Assembly (NCBI GenBank): GCA_003116995.1
Contig: BDSL01000179.1
Coordinates: forward strand, 1-64,000
Direction of reading: 5' to 3'
Origin: Yamagishiella unicocca
Lineage: Eukaryota; Chlorophyta; Chlorophyceae; Chlamydomonadales; Volvocaceae
DNA length: 64,000 nt
Shown: piece by piece, positions 25,634 to 37,399 of the stretch
How positions within the stretch are numbered: the first letter of the stretch is position 1
Layout of the letters: each line of letters opens with the position of its first letter
Translations under genes and position numbers: made by a program
Notes under the pieces: model-generated
Told to the model about the DNA's origin: nothing
Seen by the model: the letters and a program-made list of their open reading frames with translations, nothing else
Databases searched by the model: none

Positions 25634-25910
25634 GAGGGCTGAAGATGCACACAGCAGCCCGCCGTTATCCTATTGTCCATCACGCCTCAATCCTTCGACC
25701 CTAGAAAACACGTCCTCGACAGCAGCAGACACGCCCTCGAGGGCTGAAGATGCGCACAGCAGTCCGCCGTTACCCTATTGTCCATCACGCGTCAATCCTT
25801 CGACCCTAGAAGACACGTCCTCGACAGCGGCAGACACGCCCTCGAGGGCTGAAGATGCGCACAGCGGTCCGCCGTTATCCTACTGTCCATCATGCCTCAA
25901 TCCTTTGAGC
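25634..25910. repeat. 105-bp tandem repeat, about 2.6 copies
   Basis: GAGGGCTGAAGATGCGCACAGC starts at 25634 (with CACACAGC), 25739 and 25844, a period of 105 bp. Each unit contains a TATTGTCCATCACGC tract and AATCCTTCGACCCTAGAA. The third copy breaks off after CAATCCTTTGAGC. No gene is seen here. The flanks 25462-25633 and 25911-26170 hold only short frames without support. Confidence 0.85.
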
Positions 25911-26170
25911 GGTTGAGCCTGAGTCGGCTACCTTACCCTTTGGAGGATGGAGTGGCAGACGCGTTGATTGTTAATGGAGACGTCAATTTCAAGCGATGCA
26001 TCCAGCGAGCATGCAAAGCTGAGGTGCCGGGGTTTCAGGCGCTACGATTTTGTACTTACTATTTTGCCATGCAATGACGGTTAACAAATCAAATATAGGC
26101 AGACTCGCCAGTTGTAGATATGCAGCGTCGTTCTCGGAAGGAGTTGCCGAAATTGACACTTGACAGTTTT

Positions 26171-26240
26171 AGGACGCGTGGCTCACGCAGCTTGGCTCCG
26201 CTGGGCCTCACTTTTTGCATTGAGGATTGCTTAAAGCCCA
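26171..26240 (+). promoter_or_regulatory. Conserved promoter block of ELIP copy 1
   Basis: It contains GGACGCGTGGCTCACG, then CTCCGCTGGGCCTCACTTTT, a GCATT element and GCTTAAAG in the TATA position. The same ordered elements occur upstream of the other three ELIP genes, although the surrounding intergenic DNA is not conserved. The block lies about 200-270 bp before the ATG and before a 5'UTR intron. Confidence 0.65.
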
Positions 26241-26441
26241 AGCAGCTACCATTCTCTTTGTACAATCGATATACAATCGATACTCTACGTACCATAGCAT
26301 AGTTCTGTTACGTAATTCCGCACAACGTTCATCAGGTGAGCTGGACTGGCGAGCGGTTGCGGTCACTGGCTTCATAACTATGTGTTAAATGCGAATGCTT
26401 AGCAAGATGCATATTAAATTGCAGGAAGCCTACGAAAAACG

Positions 26442-27313
26442 ATGCAGGCTACTATGATTGCGGGCCGCCGTGTGGCTGTGCCGTCTGCTGCGCGCAGCCA
26501 TCAGCGCCCTGCCATTGCCACTCGCCGTGTCATCGTACGAGTTCAGGAGCAGGTAATTACGAGATGCATTCTGGGCTGTCATATGGCAAGTGCACATCGA
26601 ACACGCATTTGGCGCTGTCCCCTACGTGCGATGCGGCAAGCAATTGGCTTGTTCCACTCGCTGATTCTCTTGCTCCCCGCCCCGTTTAACCCGTTAACAA
26701 CACCAGGAGGATGCCTCGGCACCGTCAACTTCTGCTCCCACTCCAATGGAGGCCGCTCCTACGCCGGCGCCTGCCGTTTCGAGCGAGTTCCAGGCCCCCG
26801 CCGGCCAGCTCACCGTTCTGGGCACCATGCAAGGTATGTTCCTGCAAGACGCCGAGAAGCACGCAAGGAAGGCCGATGAGCATCTATGCTAGTAATTCAT
26901 GCGCCGTTGCGTTGACAATGCATTCCCTAGTCACTGACGCCCCTCTCCCGCGTCTACCCTCGCGCACCACAGAGGCCATCAATGGCCGTGCTGCCATGAT
27001 CGGGTTCGTGGCCGCCGTCCTCTCTGAGGCCGCTACGCACCAGGCTGTGTGGTCCCAAGTGGCTGGCCGCTACGCCGACGGTGACCTGGTGGAGGCGCCG
27101 TTGGGCACCGCCACGTTGCTGTTCGGGGCTGTCGTGATGCTGACCACCATGGCTACGCTGGTCCCCAAGCTGGTCGGCAACCTGGAGGTGGACTCCAAGT
27201 CGTTCGGGCCCTTCACTCCGGGCCTGGAGAAGCTGGTGGGCCGTGTGGCACAGTTGGGCTTCGCGGGGCTGCTGGTGGTGGAGCTGGTCAAGGGCTCCGC
27301 GCTGCTGGGTTGA
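26442..27313 (+). CDS. Early light-induced protein (ELIP), tandem copy 1
   Basis: Three coding exons (26442-26552, 26707-26833, 26973-27313) give 192 residues; a 5'UTR intron runs 26336-26424. ELIPs are thylakoid chlorophyll-binding photoprotective proteins of the LHC superfamily. Residues 1-40 (MQATMIAGRRVAV..., Arg/Ser/Ala-rich) look like a plastid transit peptide, followed by a Pro/Ala linker. Helix I carries QEAINGRAAMIGFVAA, helix II is LGTATLLFGAVVMLTTMA, and helix III is EKLVGRVAQLGFAGLLVVEL. The Glu...Gly-Arg pairs of helices I and III are the pigment-binding/salt-bridge residues of the family. A TGTAA sits at 27394-27398. Splice phases (0, then 1) match in all four copies. Family assignment is firm; the exact orthologue is not. 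Confidence 0.88.
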
Positions 27314-28420
27314 GGGATTACTTCTGCTGGATGAAGCCATGGAGTTTTGGCCTTGGAAGAAGTTTTTGTGAGCGGGTGTCTGACGGGGTGCTCTGTAAGG
27401 TTGTGTCAGCTCATCTATCTCCATTGGAGATGTCTGGCGTTGTTGCCTTCCCATGTGACGGCTCGCCACATTCTTTCGCAACCCTGTACGAGGCCTGTCC
27501 TGTGCATGTGCACAAGTAATTAGGCATGCTGTACATATGGGAGTTCGCACTTTGTGTATTTTTTGGATAAAACCATGCTTATACTGTGTTTCTTCAAGAG
27601 AGAACGTGAGTGAGCGGTGGATGCATGCGAAACGCCTTTGAGACAGGCATTAAGTTTCCTGTATTAATTTTGATGCAGAGAAGCCAAAAACTTGTATTGG
27701 GTGCAGTGGTTCGTGAGTTGCGCACGCCCGTATTGATTGCCTGTGGCAGATCACCACAGTTGGGTTTCTGCCCCTGTCGTCTCCTTCAGTGTCAGGCGAT
27801 GTGCCGATGGAACCCATTGAACTGTTATTACTACAGGGTCACTACCAATGATAACTGTAACGAGTACTACATGATAACTGTACCTGTATCACTCGCGAAA
27901 TGCCACTCGTCGCGCCAACTTGGCAACCACCAATTTCTCATCAATATGCAGGTGAGCAATCGAAGCCTGAAGTCAGACAGGCTTGAAACATCCTTGGCTG
28001 GGTAAACAAAAGGGCAGAAGACCAGTCGAGCGCCGTCAGGGTGCCACCAGGACAACTGCCCCCCTTTCATCTCAGACAATATAACCTCCGAGCAGGACAC
28101 GCCTACCCGGGGCTGAGAAAACAAGCAACTGCCGACCACGCCCCCACACTCATGTCCTCCGGCCCCTCACACAATCCTCCGGCCCCTCGCACAAAACGTG
28201 AAATACTACTACGAAAGGCGACCGGGAACTACCCGAGCAAACGGGTGCCGAGGCCCCACAGCCGCCCAACACTTCCGGGAAATCCCCAACGGTGCAAACC
28301 CCAGAAGAAGGTCCCCACAACGCACAACCCCTCAGCGGATGGCACGAGCCTGGAGACCAAACCCAGGGACAACAAGAGGTTTGCCACTGATGCGGCGCGG
28401 CTGTGTTCTGTCTCTTAAGT
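27314..28420. other. Intergenic spacer after ELIP copy 1, no gene seen
   Basis: It contains the 3' flank of ELIP copy 1, a diverged copy of the GTGTCAGGCGATGTGCC repeat end (about 27789-27805), and a C-rich block at about 28140-28400. Part of that block (GGATGGCACGAGCCTGGAGA) reappears in inverted orientation near 28800-28830. This suggests decayed mobile-element arms. None of the frames here resembles a known protein. Confidence 0.5.
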
Positions 28421-28496
28421 CTCGTTCAGTACACGGCGATGTGCCCTGTGGTTCTACCTCTTGGTCTGGAACCCACTGTAACGGTTACAACAACAG
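28421..28496 (+). mobile_element. Terminal fragment of a GTTGTTGTAAC repeat family
   Basis: CGGCGATGTGCCC, then GGTTCTACCTCTTGGTCTGG and AACCCACTGTAACGGTTACA, end in ACAACA. The same 75-bp end recurs at 29455-29536, 35533-35612, inverted at 35049-35130 and 38903-38980, and partially at 34850-34967. Confidence 0.6.
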
Positions 28497-28976
28497 GTAG
28501 CCCACTGTGGATGCGGTGTGCCGGCTGGAGAGCGTCCAGGGGCGGGTACCCCCCGCCTAAACCACTTTTGGTTCTGCCCGGTGGCTCAAGCAGTGATTAC
28601 ACAACTCGAGACCCAGCTCGCTCGGTGCAGGGGTGACACGGGCGCAAGTTTATTTGGTGCAAGCACCGCCCGGGGTACAGCCCTGCATCTGGGATGTAGT
28701 AATCCTGGCGGCTATTACTGCCATGGAGGTGGGGCGCCGGTTTATAGCCGCGGCCTTGAAAAGGGCGGGTGCTGGTGGTACCCCTCTTACTCCGGGAAGT
28801 GGTCTCCTGGATCGTGCCATTCGCCGTGGGGTGGTGGAGTTTTGGGCCCCTCTGAGGGGCTTTGCTGCGTTGGGGCTTCCCCAGAAAGGCTGGGATGCAG
28901 TGGGGCCTCCATCCTTTCTTGCGGGTTGTCGCCAGTCGCCTTGTGTGCGGGGGACCGGCTGAGATGCTGGTGGATT

Positions 28977-29536
<560 letters not shown>

Positions 29537-30265
29537 CAGCCAGCTCTCGACCTCTTCAGGGCCGCAGCCATCAACCCGCCCAACCCCCATGGCAGTAACA
29601 GCTGCCAGGGCCACCAGTTCTCAGACACATGGTTGTATGGCTGGGGGGCCTGCCGGCCCCCAAGTACCATAAGTGGTTATCGCATCTGCACTCTTTGTCC
29701 TATCAACGAGTATTGGTGCCGCCCGCAGCCACCCTTCTGCCAACCAAGGGCACGGCGTTGTGGCACGAAATTGGGAAAAGTAGCTTCGATGTGGCCCATG
29801 CGGTATTGGTCACACATTGCGTTGATGGAACAGTTCACTATCATATCCAACGCTTCCGCCTATCGTCATCCAATAACCCGGTAAAGGTACATGACGGAAA
29901 GGTGGAGTCATCGATCTTATTTTCGCAGTGAGGTTGCACACGTTTTCATGTGTAATAGCAAGAATCTATCAGCGTGTCTTCATACAGTACCAACACGGTT
30001 CGTCGACAAAGGTCATTTTATGCGATATCGCTGGCCAGCAAGTGCTACCTGACATTTTATAGTCTCTCTGCATATGTATGCCTAAAGATTAGGCCATTAC
30101 CGATGTGTAAACATGGTGTTGGTGTTCTTTCAACCGAACCGTTGACGAGTTACCACTTTACGACCCCTGACGTTTAGTCTTAAAGCTGTCTAATAATGTT
30201 AATTCAACATGTTTGATCCCTTTATATATTTTCTGTGGTATTTATGTATAACCTGCCTATTTGTG
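29537..30265. other. Spacer before ELIP copy 2, no gene seen
   Basis: CCATGGCAGTAACAGCTGCC at about 29587 is an inverted match to the segment near 28705-28725, so repeat material continues to about 29640. The remainder is AT-richer unique DNA without a supported frame. Confidence 0.5.
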
Positions 30266-30382
30266 TCCAGGAAGGTGGCGGTTGCTGGTTGCTGGACGCG
30301 TGGCTTAGTGTGGCTCACGAAGTCTGGTTCCGTTGCTGGGCTGCGCTGGACCTCACTTTTGCATTCAGAAATGCTTAAAATG
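30266..30382 (+). promoter_or_regulatory. Conserved promoter block of ELIP copy 2
   Basis: TCCAGGAAGGTGGCGGTTGC, GGACGCGTGGC, GGCTCACGAAGTCTGGTTCC, GGACCTCACTTTTGCATTC and GCTTAAAA appear in the same order as upstream of copies 3 and 4. The core is interrupted by a short insertion (TTAGTGT) between GGACGCGTGGC and GGCTCACG. Confidence 0.65.
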
Positions 30383-30589
30383 AACTGCAATGCGCCAACT
30401 ATGTACGCTTTAAACATTTTAAAGTACACCTTGTCATCCTATTATCGTTGTTACCTCGCAGCACACGCCAGGTGAGCCGTTGGTAGGCGAGCGATCACAG
30501 CCACTAAAGTGCTACCTCATCGTAAAAGCACGCAAAGTAGCGTTATTTAACATTGTATGTCTCCCTTACAATTGCAGGAGACCATCAGA

Positions 30590-31461
30590 ATGATGCAGGC
30601 TACCATGATTGCGGGCCGCCGTGTGGTTGTGCCGTCTGCTGCGCGCAGCCATCAGCGCTCTACCATCGCCTCTCGTCGTGTGATTGCACGCGCTCAGGAA
30701 CAGGTAAATTTCTGTCGTAACCTGGATCTGCACGAAGGGAAGCCAACGTGTCGCGCTTTTCCTTGTGGGGTTTGTTTCCGTCGCTAACACTGTGTCCCAA
30801 CGTAAATGATCCGTCATGATTGTAGGAGGATGCCTCGGCACCGTCTACTTCTGCTCCCACTCCGATGGAGGCCGCTCCTAAGCCAGCGCATGCAGTGTCG
30901 GGCGAGTTCCAGGGCCCTACCGGCCAGCTCACCATCCTGGGCACCATGCAAGGTAGGTTTCTGCAAAAAGCCGAGAAGCACGCAAGGAAGGCCAGCGGAT
31001 GGCATCGATGATTGGCATCGATCCTAGTAATTCATGCGCCGTTACGTTGATAATAATGCATGTCATTATTCGCCAGTCAGTAACGCCCATTCCCACCCCC
31101 CGCATCCACGCGCACCGCAGAGGCCATCAACGGCCGTGCTGCCATGATCGGGTTCGTGGCCGCCGTCCTCTCTGAGGCCGCTACGCACCAGGCTGTGTGG
31201 TCCCAAGTGGCTGGCCGCTACGCCGACGGTGACCTGGTGGAGGCGCCGTTGGGCACCGCCACGTTGCTGTTCGGGGCTGTCGTGATGCTGACCACCATGG
31301 CCACGCTGGTCCCCAAGCTGGTCGGCAACCTGGAGGTGGACTCGAAGTCGTTCGGGCCCTTCACTCCGGGCCTGGAGAAGCTGGTGGGCCGTGTGGCACA
31401 GTTGGGCTTCGCGGGGCTGCTGGTGGTGGAGCTGGTCAAGGGCTCCGCGCTGTTGGGTTGA
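30590..31461 (+). CDS. Early light-induced protein (ELIP), tandem copy 2
   Basis: Exons 30590-30703, 30826-30952 and 31121-31461 give 193 residues; a 5'UTR intron runs 30472-30577. The start is the first ATG of ATGATGCAGGC; the more upstream ATG at 30557 falls inside the 5'UTR intron. The architecture is as in copy 1: transit peptide MMQATMIAGRRVVVPSAA..., Pro/Ala linker (APKPAHAVSGEFQGPTG), then three membrane helices with EAINGRAAMIGF and EKLVGRVAQLGF. Exon 3 differs from copies 1, 3 and 4 at only a handful of bases, while introns 1 and 2 do not align. The product is probably interchangeable with its neighbours in photoprotection. Confidence 0.88.
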
Positions 31462-32651
31462 TGGGTTACATAACTGTTTGGCTGGTAGGTAGGGAGTGTG
31501 CACAGCAATGTGTCCGACGGCTAGCGAAGGAGTGCGAGACGATTGAACCGATGAGAGTGAAGGGCAGGAAACTGCGAATGGTTGCGCCAATGTACGTTCC
31601 TAGGGCCGTTGGGCTCTGCTGCCATGCGGATGGATCGTCATATTACAGGATGGGCATGTCTCCAATTAATTTTGGGGTGGAATCTTGTGTATTTAGGGTT
31701 AGAAGGTTTTTGCTGAGAGTTACAGAGGGAGCGGAGCGTGTGAATGAAAGGATGAACAGAACTTTAGGTTTTTATATTACCAGTCATAAACTTCCGCATT
31801 GACGAGCATGAACAGTGTAGACGGAGGCAGATCGAATGCTGTGCATCCCAGTAAAGCCTGGCGTGCATTCGGACAGTACGTAACACGCAGGATAAAGGCT
31901 GAAGTGTTCAATTACTTTAAAACTACACTCCATGGGCAACTATGTAAACACCTTGACCCAACACGGAAAATGCAAGCGGAAATGATTTGGCGCACGCTTC
32001 ACAAGGACGCGTAACACCTGGTGGCACTGAGCTTCGGATGTTGTTGTAATCGTTCGGATGTATTGGGGCTGGAATTCCCTAAATTGCTCCCCCGGCCGCG
32101 TAGACGCAACCTGCAGAAAGCACAACGCTGACGAATGATCGCGCGTCTTGGGCAGTACCAGGTGCGCAAGGGTGCACGCAGACCGAAAGGATCCAGCGCC
32201 TTTCCGCTTTGCTGTCAAGTCCCTGTGTCCTCTTTCAATTCCCCGGCTGCGAAGACGGCTAGACTGCGCCACGGCAGCAGGGATGCCGAGTGCGCAAGTT
32301 GGGCTGCACGCACTAGACCTCAACTTCCGCTAATAAGGCCATGGATACAGGTAGCGTGGGGTGGCGTGGGGTGTGGCAGCAATGCAACCCGCGGCCTTGA
32401 TGTGTGATTGAAGGCAGCGCCGTCATTATTTGTTATAGCCATGTTTGTAGACCAAAATGTGAAATTGCAGGTGATACTTCTTCCTTGTGCAGGTCTTGCA
32501 AATGCGCCTTACTAACTCTGGAACCTTCGCCGGGAACAACAACGATCACGATGAGTTGAAGACGCTAGTATGGTTCCATGAACATAAATGCAGCTAAATT
32601 ACCCAAGGACTGACTGATATTATGGTATCTTGGGCGTTGACCTCAAACTTG
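31462..32651. other. Spacer between ELIP copies 2 and 3, no gene seen
   Basis: About 1.2 kb of mixed-composition DNA. The longest frames (for example 31458-31802 + and 31940-32323 -) have no recognisable motif, no splice-supported extension and no repeat partner in the window. Confidence 0.5.
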
Positions 32652-32746
32652 GCGGGTAGTGTGCGGTTGCCGGTTATTGGACGCGTGGCTCACGAAGTCT
32701 GGTTCCCCTGGACCTCACTTTTGCGAGAAGAAACTGTATAAAGAGC
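32652..32746 (+). promoter_or_regulatory. Conserved promoter block of ELIP copy 3
   Basis: GTGCGGTTGCCGGTTATTGG, ACGCGTGGCTCACGAAGTCT, then GGACCTCACTTTTGCG and a clear TATA box (TATAAAG, 32737-32743). It is the most compact of the four blocks. Confidence 0.7.
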
Positions 32747-32932
32747 ACGGCGTTGCAGACAGTTATGCAGTCACACAAGCTTAGAGAGTTGCAATTCGTG
32801 AACATTTATTCCTAACCTCTGAAAAACATTTCCCAGGTGAGCAGGCTGGCAGTCGCGCTTATAGCACGCATACCATATATCGTCTTAGACGTTAACGATG
32901 TACCACTTTGTTTTCTACAGGAGACCATAAAA

Positions 32933-34002
32933 ATGATGCAGGCTACCATGACCGCGGGCCGTCGCGTGGCTATGCCTTCCGCCGTAAGGAGCCATCAGCG
33001 CCCGGCTCCCACCTCTCGCCGTGTATTTGCACGCGCCCAGGAGCAGGTAATTATGCCATAACTTATGGAAGTCAGCAACCGTCAATAGTTTTAGAGTTAT
33101 GCGTTCAGAGGCTTGGCGTTGGCGTTGCGCGCGTGTGTTCGGACGTGTTCGGATACTTATACCCCCTTGCGCCCCATCGCTCGAACCATTAACAACACCA
33201 GGAGGATGCCTCGGCACCATCTACTTCTGCCCCCACTCCAGTGGAGGCCGCTCCTAAGCCAGCGCCTGCAGTGTCGGGCGAGTTCCAGGGCCCTACCGGC
33301 CAGCTCACCATCCTGGGCACAATGCAAGGTTGGTTTTAGCATCGTGGAAGTGCGTAGAGACCCGTTGGTGGGCTGGATCAAATGCGTTACGCTTTAGGAC
33401 CGTCTCACAATGTTCTCTTGGTTTTCTTTCCACGTCTGCGCTTGGAAGCATCAGACGGCTTGTCGCAATAGTTTACCAATAGATCGGCAGCACTTGCGCC
33501 TCGTGTGTTACTTCCGGTAGTCGTTTAGGAAGGAAGTTATGGCTCCTGTCGCTTAAGTGCCCTTCGCTGCGCCTACACGGAAACTTTTATAAGGGTTCAA
33601 ATCTCATCAGACCCCGTCGGTCACTGACGTCCGCTCCGGCACCTACCCTCGCGCACCACAGAGGCCATCAACGGCCGTGCTGCCATGATCGGGTTCGTGG
33701 CCGCCGTCCTCTCTGAGGCCGCTACGCACCAGGCTGTGTGGTCCCAAGTGGCTGGCCGCTACGCCGACGGTGACATGGTGGAGGCGCCGTTGGGCACCGC
33801 CACGTTGCTGTTCGGGGCTGTCGTGATGCTGACCACCATGGCCACGCTGGTCCCCAAGCTGGTCGGCAACCTAGAGGTGGACTCCAAGTCGTTCGGACCC
33901 TTCACTCCGGGCCTGGAGAAGCTGGTGGGCCGTGTGGCACAGTTGGGCTTCGCGGGGCTGCTGGTGGTGGAGCTGGTCAAGGGCTCCGCGCTGTTGGGTT
34001 GA
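32933..34002 (+). CDS. Early light-induced protein (ELIP), tandem copy 3
   Basis: Exons 32933-33046, 33202-33328 and 33662-34002 give 193 residues; a 5'UTR intron runs 32837-32920. Intron 2 is longer (333 bp) and starts GTTGGT, a weaker donor than in the other copies. The transit peptide shows the most change (MMQATMTAGRRVAMPSAVRS...). Helices I-III are as in copy 1, with one replacement in the stroma-facing segment (GDMVEAPLG for GDLVEAPLG). TGTAA lies at 34198-34202. It is a thylakoid photoprotective LHC-superfamily protein by homology. Confidence 0.87.
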
Positions 34003-34849
34003 AACTTGAAGGCTTATTCGTTATAGAGTATGCCTTGAGAGGACTGCGAGTATTGTGAGTGCAGGGTGCCAGAGAGAAAACGTGAGAAGCCAATGTTATA
34101 CATGTCTGCCTATGTTGCTGTACGGATTCATGTCCCTGGCCGGGTGTCTCAGCGACCGTAAACAGAGCGTAAGTACATCCAGCATTCCTTTGCAGGTGTA
34201 AAGGTGTGCGTACATATAAGAGTTTGCTTATTATATTTTTTTTGGATTCCATATTGTTGTCTTTACGTCTGTGTTGTGTGTGTCTGCTGGGAGAGATCGT
34301 GAGTGTGATGTGGATGCTTATGAAGCGCCAACAAAAAGGCAATTAAACTACTTACGTAACTTGGCTGTGAATCAGCTGACACGTTGGGCTTAGAGATTTG
34401 TGTATTACGCACGTACACATTGAAGAGGTCTTGTGCGGGAGTGTGCGGGGCATACACGGAATGTAACATTCGATACTGGTTGGAAACTCGACGTAGCCAA
34501 GATATGTGTGAACCTTGTCAGCAGGTAGTGAACAATATCGTTACCATACACATCGTTTTCATCTGCCCAAGGACCGTCCCTACCCTCACAAAGACTTCAC
34601 ATATGTCAACGTAACTCCTCGTCTTAGCACGAAGCCTTTGTTTGTGTTCATGTCTTGCAGGGCCTGGCGATATCATGCAATTATCCTGCCTGCAACGGCC
34701 AAAGCGCTGAAGCACTCCACACTCCTTACCTGAAGCACTCCACACCCTTACGTAATGGGAGCTTAGCACTGTGGTGCACGTACGTGGTCTTAGCCCTTAA
34801 AGGTGTTGATACGGCTCTGCAGGCGGTAACTCGGCAGCGACACTCCTTG
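34003..34849. other. Spacer after ELIP copy 3, no gene seen
   Basis: AT-richer DNA with short frames only. There is a small direct repeat GAAGCACTCCACACYCYTTA near 34710-34750. Nothing else is supported. Confidence 0.45.
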
Positions 34850-35130
34850 GGTTTTACCTTCTGGTCTGGAACCCATTGTAACAGCTCTGGAAGTTAAAGC
34901 TGTTACGGTAGGCCTCAGATCGGAAGGTAGATCTATCGGACGCATCTCCTGACCTAAAAGAGGCGCAGGAAGAAGAAAACCTGAAATATAGCGAACCACC
35001 AGAATTCCAGAACAAGGGCCCGGGGAGTAAGCAGCGGCACCTGGATGTAGTAACTGTTATGGTAGGTTCCAGACCAAGAGGCAGAACAGGGCAGAACCAT
35101 CGGGCACATCGCCTGACACTGAAGGAGACG
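34850..35130. mobile_element. Nested and inverted ends of the GTTGTTGTAAC repeat family
   Basis: A forward end (TCTGGTCTGGAACCCATTGT, 34860 onwards) is followed within 60 bp by an inverted one (TAGATCTATCGGACGCATCTCCTGAC). A second inverted end lies at 35049-35130 (GGTTCCAGACCAAGAGGCAG, CATCGGGCACATCGCCTGAC). This looks like insertions of one family into another copy. No coding sequence is seen. Confidence 0.55.
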
Positions 35131-35212
35131 AAAGAGACAGAAACCAAACTGACAGGGACACAGGCAAATCACCACATTTGTTTTTCACTGTAACGATTAC
35201 AACAACACCATC

Positions 35213-35612
35213 GGCTCGGGTTGTCTTGGGGAGCGGGGTTTCCCGTGCTTCATACTTTCTGGCTATATAAGCGTGTTGAGCCCTGCTAGGGGTCCGTGCC
35301 TTATGGGATGAGAGGTGGCGGGTTCCGATGTTTGCATCGTTGCGGCGCTTCACTGGTTCGTCGGGTGCTGGGCTGTTAGGTTGGTTGGCGGCCAGTTCCT
35401 GATAGGGGAGCCTCTAGTGCAAATTCCCCCTGGGGTGCTGGCTGCTGCTCTGTATGCCTACGGCCTGTCAACTTGGTGTTCTGGTGGTTTGCCTTTGTTT
35501 CGGTGCATGTCGGTATGTGTTTCCTCCGTCTTGTTCAGTGTCAGGCGATGCGCCCGATGGTTCTACCTATTGGTCTGGAACCCACTGTAATCGTTACAAC
35601 AACAACACCAGC
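35213..35612 (+). mobile_element. Dispersed repeat, copy 2 (without the helicase fragment)
   Basis: It begins GGCTCGGGTTGTCTTGGGGA and continues through 28 bp of its own sequence (35246-35273, including CTATATAAGC). It then follows the same 330-bp body as copy 1, from GTTGAGCCCTGCTAGG to GTAATCGTTACAACAACAAC. Where copy 1 has 189 bp of helicase sequence, this copy has those 28 bp. Confidence 0.7.
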
Positions 35613-36347
35613 CAACAGCCCAGAGGAAAAACAGCAGCAGCCATCACCCCAGGGGGAATTTGGGCTATGGGTGCCCTTACTTTCATTTTCATTCGTAATC
35701 GAGGCGACATCGCTAGTGCACAACTCATCAGGTTAGAGCCCGTCCTCAAAGCCCTGATCCCCAAAAGCGCAGCCAAGCAGGGTGGGCGGTATGGCACGAG
35801 AGGAGGTTGTCTTGCGGCGTTCATCGCTGTTGCACACGTCAACTACACGCCAGACCACCCAGGCCTCCAGCCCGGGGTTGCCGGCGGCCTCTCTAATCGC
35901 GCAAGCAAACGGCATCTAGCACTACAGCCTGTGATCATGACCCCATACCATGATTGACCTTCGTAGTGCGCCTCCTGGTGATGACAGGGTATGGCACGAA
36001 GGTAGGTTAGCACACTTACACACAACCGCACAACGGATCAGAAATGGTGACGCTGTTGGCCAATCAACTTGGTGAACCTGAGGGATTGGGTTTGGTTACC
36101 GTCCGCCATATGCAGAGGACGGTCTGATACGGGTGTATGTTGCTTGGCCGTTGTGGGATAGACAGGGGCCTGGAGGACGCCATACTGCCATCTCGTCCCC
36201 GTCAGTGCTTCCCGAAAAAAACGACTAAATGCCATTAGGACCTCTTCACAGATATCGCGAAGGTCTCCAGTTCCCATCTAAACCGCTGCCAGATTGCCCC
36301 TACGTGCCTGTCTCGTCGGCTACAGCACTTAACCAAGTTGCCTTCGA
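35613..36347. other. Spacer, no gene seen
   Basis: A 167-codon frame (35454-35957 +) runs out of the repeat into unique DNA but has no recognisable motif, and its first third is repeat sequence. I do not support a gene. Confidence 0.45.
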
Positions 36348-36536
36348 TCGGCCATCCAAAGAGTATCTAAACATGTAATAGTGCTGATTGCAATCTGTCT
36401 TGCAAGAGACTCTCGGCCGTAGTTGCCATCAGTCTCCACCCTCCCATCGGCCATCCAAAGCGCACCTAACAGTGCTGATTACAATCTGCCCTGCAAGAGA
36501 GTCTTGGCCACAGTTGCCATCAGTCTCCACCCTCCA
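36348..36536. repeat. Direct duplication, about 91-99 bp unit
   Basis: TCGGCCATCCAAAG starts at 36348 and 36447, and TTGCCATCAGTCTCCACCCT occurs in both copies. The first copy has about 8 extra bases before GTGCTGATT. The sequences are roughly 85% alike. From 36537 to 37120 nothing further is recognised. Confidence 0.75.
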
Positions 36537-37120
36537 GGCAAACGTTTGGCATGCGGCGGGCACAAGCTGGCCTCGCAATAGTCCATGCTGCGATGTGCTG
36601 TGTTTCCCATGGTGTTTCGAGTACACGTTCAGTCGAGAACGAGACTCCTGCAACCCCGTATCAGCATTTTTTATCCCTTCTCACTGCGTATGATTACGGC
36701 GTGATATTTGACGAAGCTCACTAATTATTAGCAGAACCTGTCTCAACACCGGAGCAGAACGGAGTCCTGTTGTTTATGGACTTCACCAAAAAATGAGGCT
36801 GCACACCTGATCACACATAACAACAGGCATCAACGCGGATTGCGTGTGTGCATGTATTGGTTCACGGTGAGGGCGCAGACTGACCCGGCCCAATGTCTGC
36901 TGTCACGCTACTCAGCAAGTTATCATGACAACAAGGCTCTTGCTATGTGTGCCAGAAGGCGCGAGGCCATCACCTAAAGTTTCGGGACGTTGTCGTCTCA
37001 CAATGTAACCATGGATGAAAACCTGGTAATCTATTTCATTCAGTCTAAAGGTTGCCTGCAAATATCCAAATTATCTTCATGGTGTACGCATGCATTTTCA
37101 CGGTTTACCTGCCCCTTGGT

Positions 37121-37217
37121 GTCCAGGAAGGTGGCGGTTGATGGTTGCAGGGACGGGTGGCTCACGCCGTCTGGTTCCGCTGGGCCTCACTTTCGCATTC
37201 AGAATTGCTTATAAAGC
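37121..37217 (+). promoter_or_regulatory. Conserved promoter block of ELIP copy 4
   Basis: GTCCAGGAAGGTGGCGGTTG, GGACGGGTGGCTCACGCCGT (one change from the ACGCGT core), CCGCTGGGCCTCACTTTCGC, ATTCAGAATTGC, then TATAAAG (about 37211). It is nearest to copy 2 in its distal half. Confidence 0.68.
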
Positions 37218-37399
37218 CAATAGTGCACCCAATACCCAAACTTCAAGCATCTACAATCTTAAACCTACAAACTGCAAGAAGTCGCTAGGTGAGCATCGGC
37301 AGGCGAGCGGTCACGGTGTTAGCACCACATGATGTACTCATACTTATTCCTTATGTGTTAACGCGGCGTCCCCCTTGCGATTCCAGGTTAAATTACAGG

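Noticed and set aside
35454..35957. 167-codon frame as a gene
   Set aside because: Its first third is dispersed-repeat sequence and the rest has no motif or splice signal.
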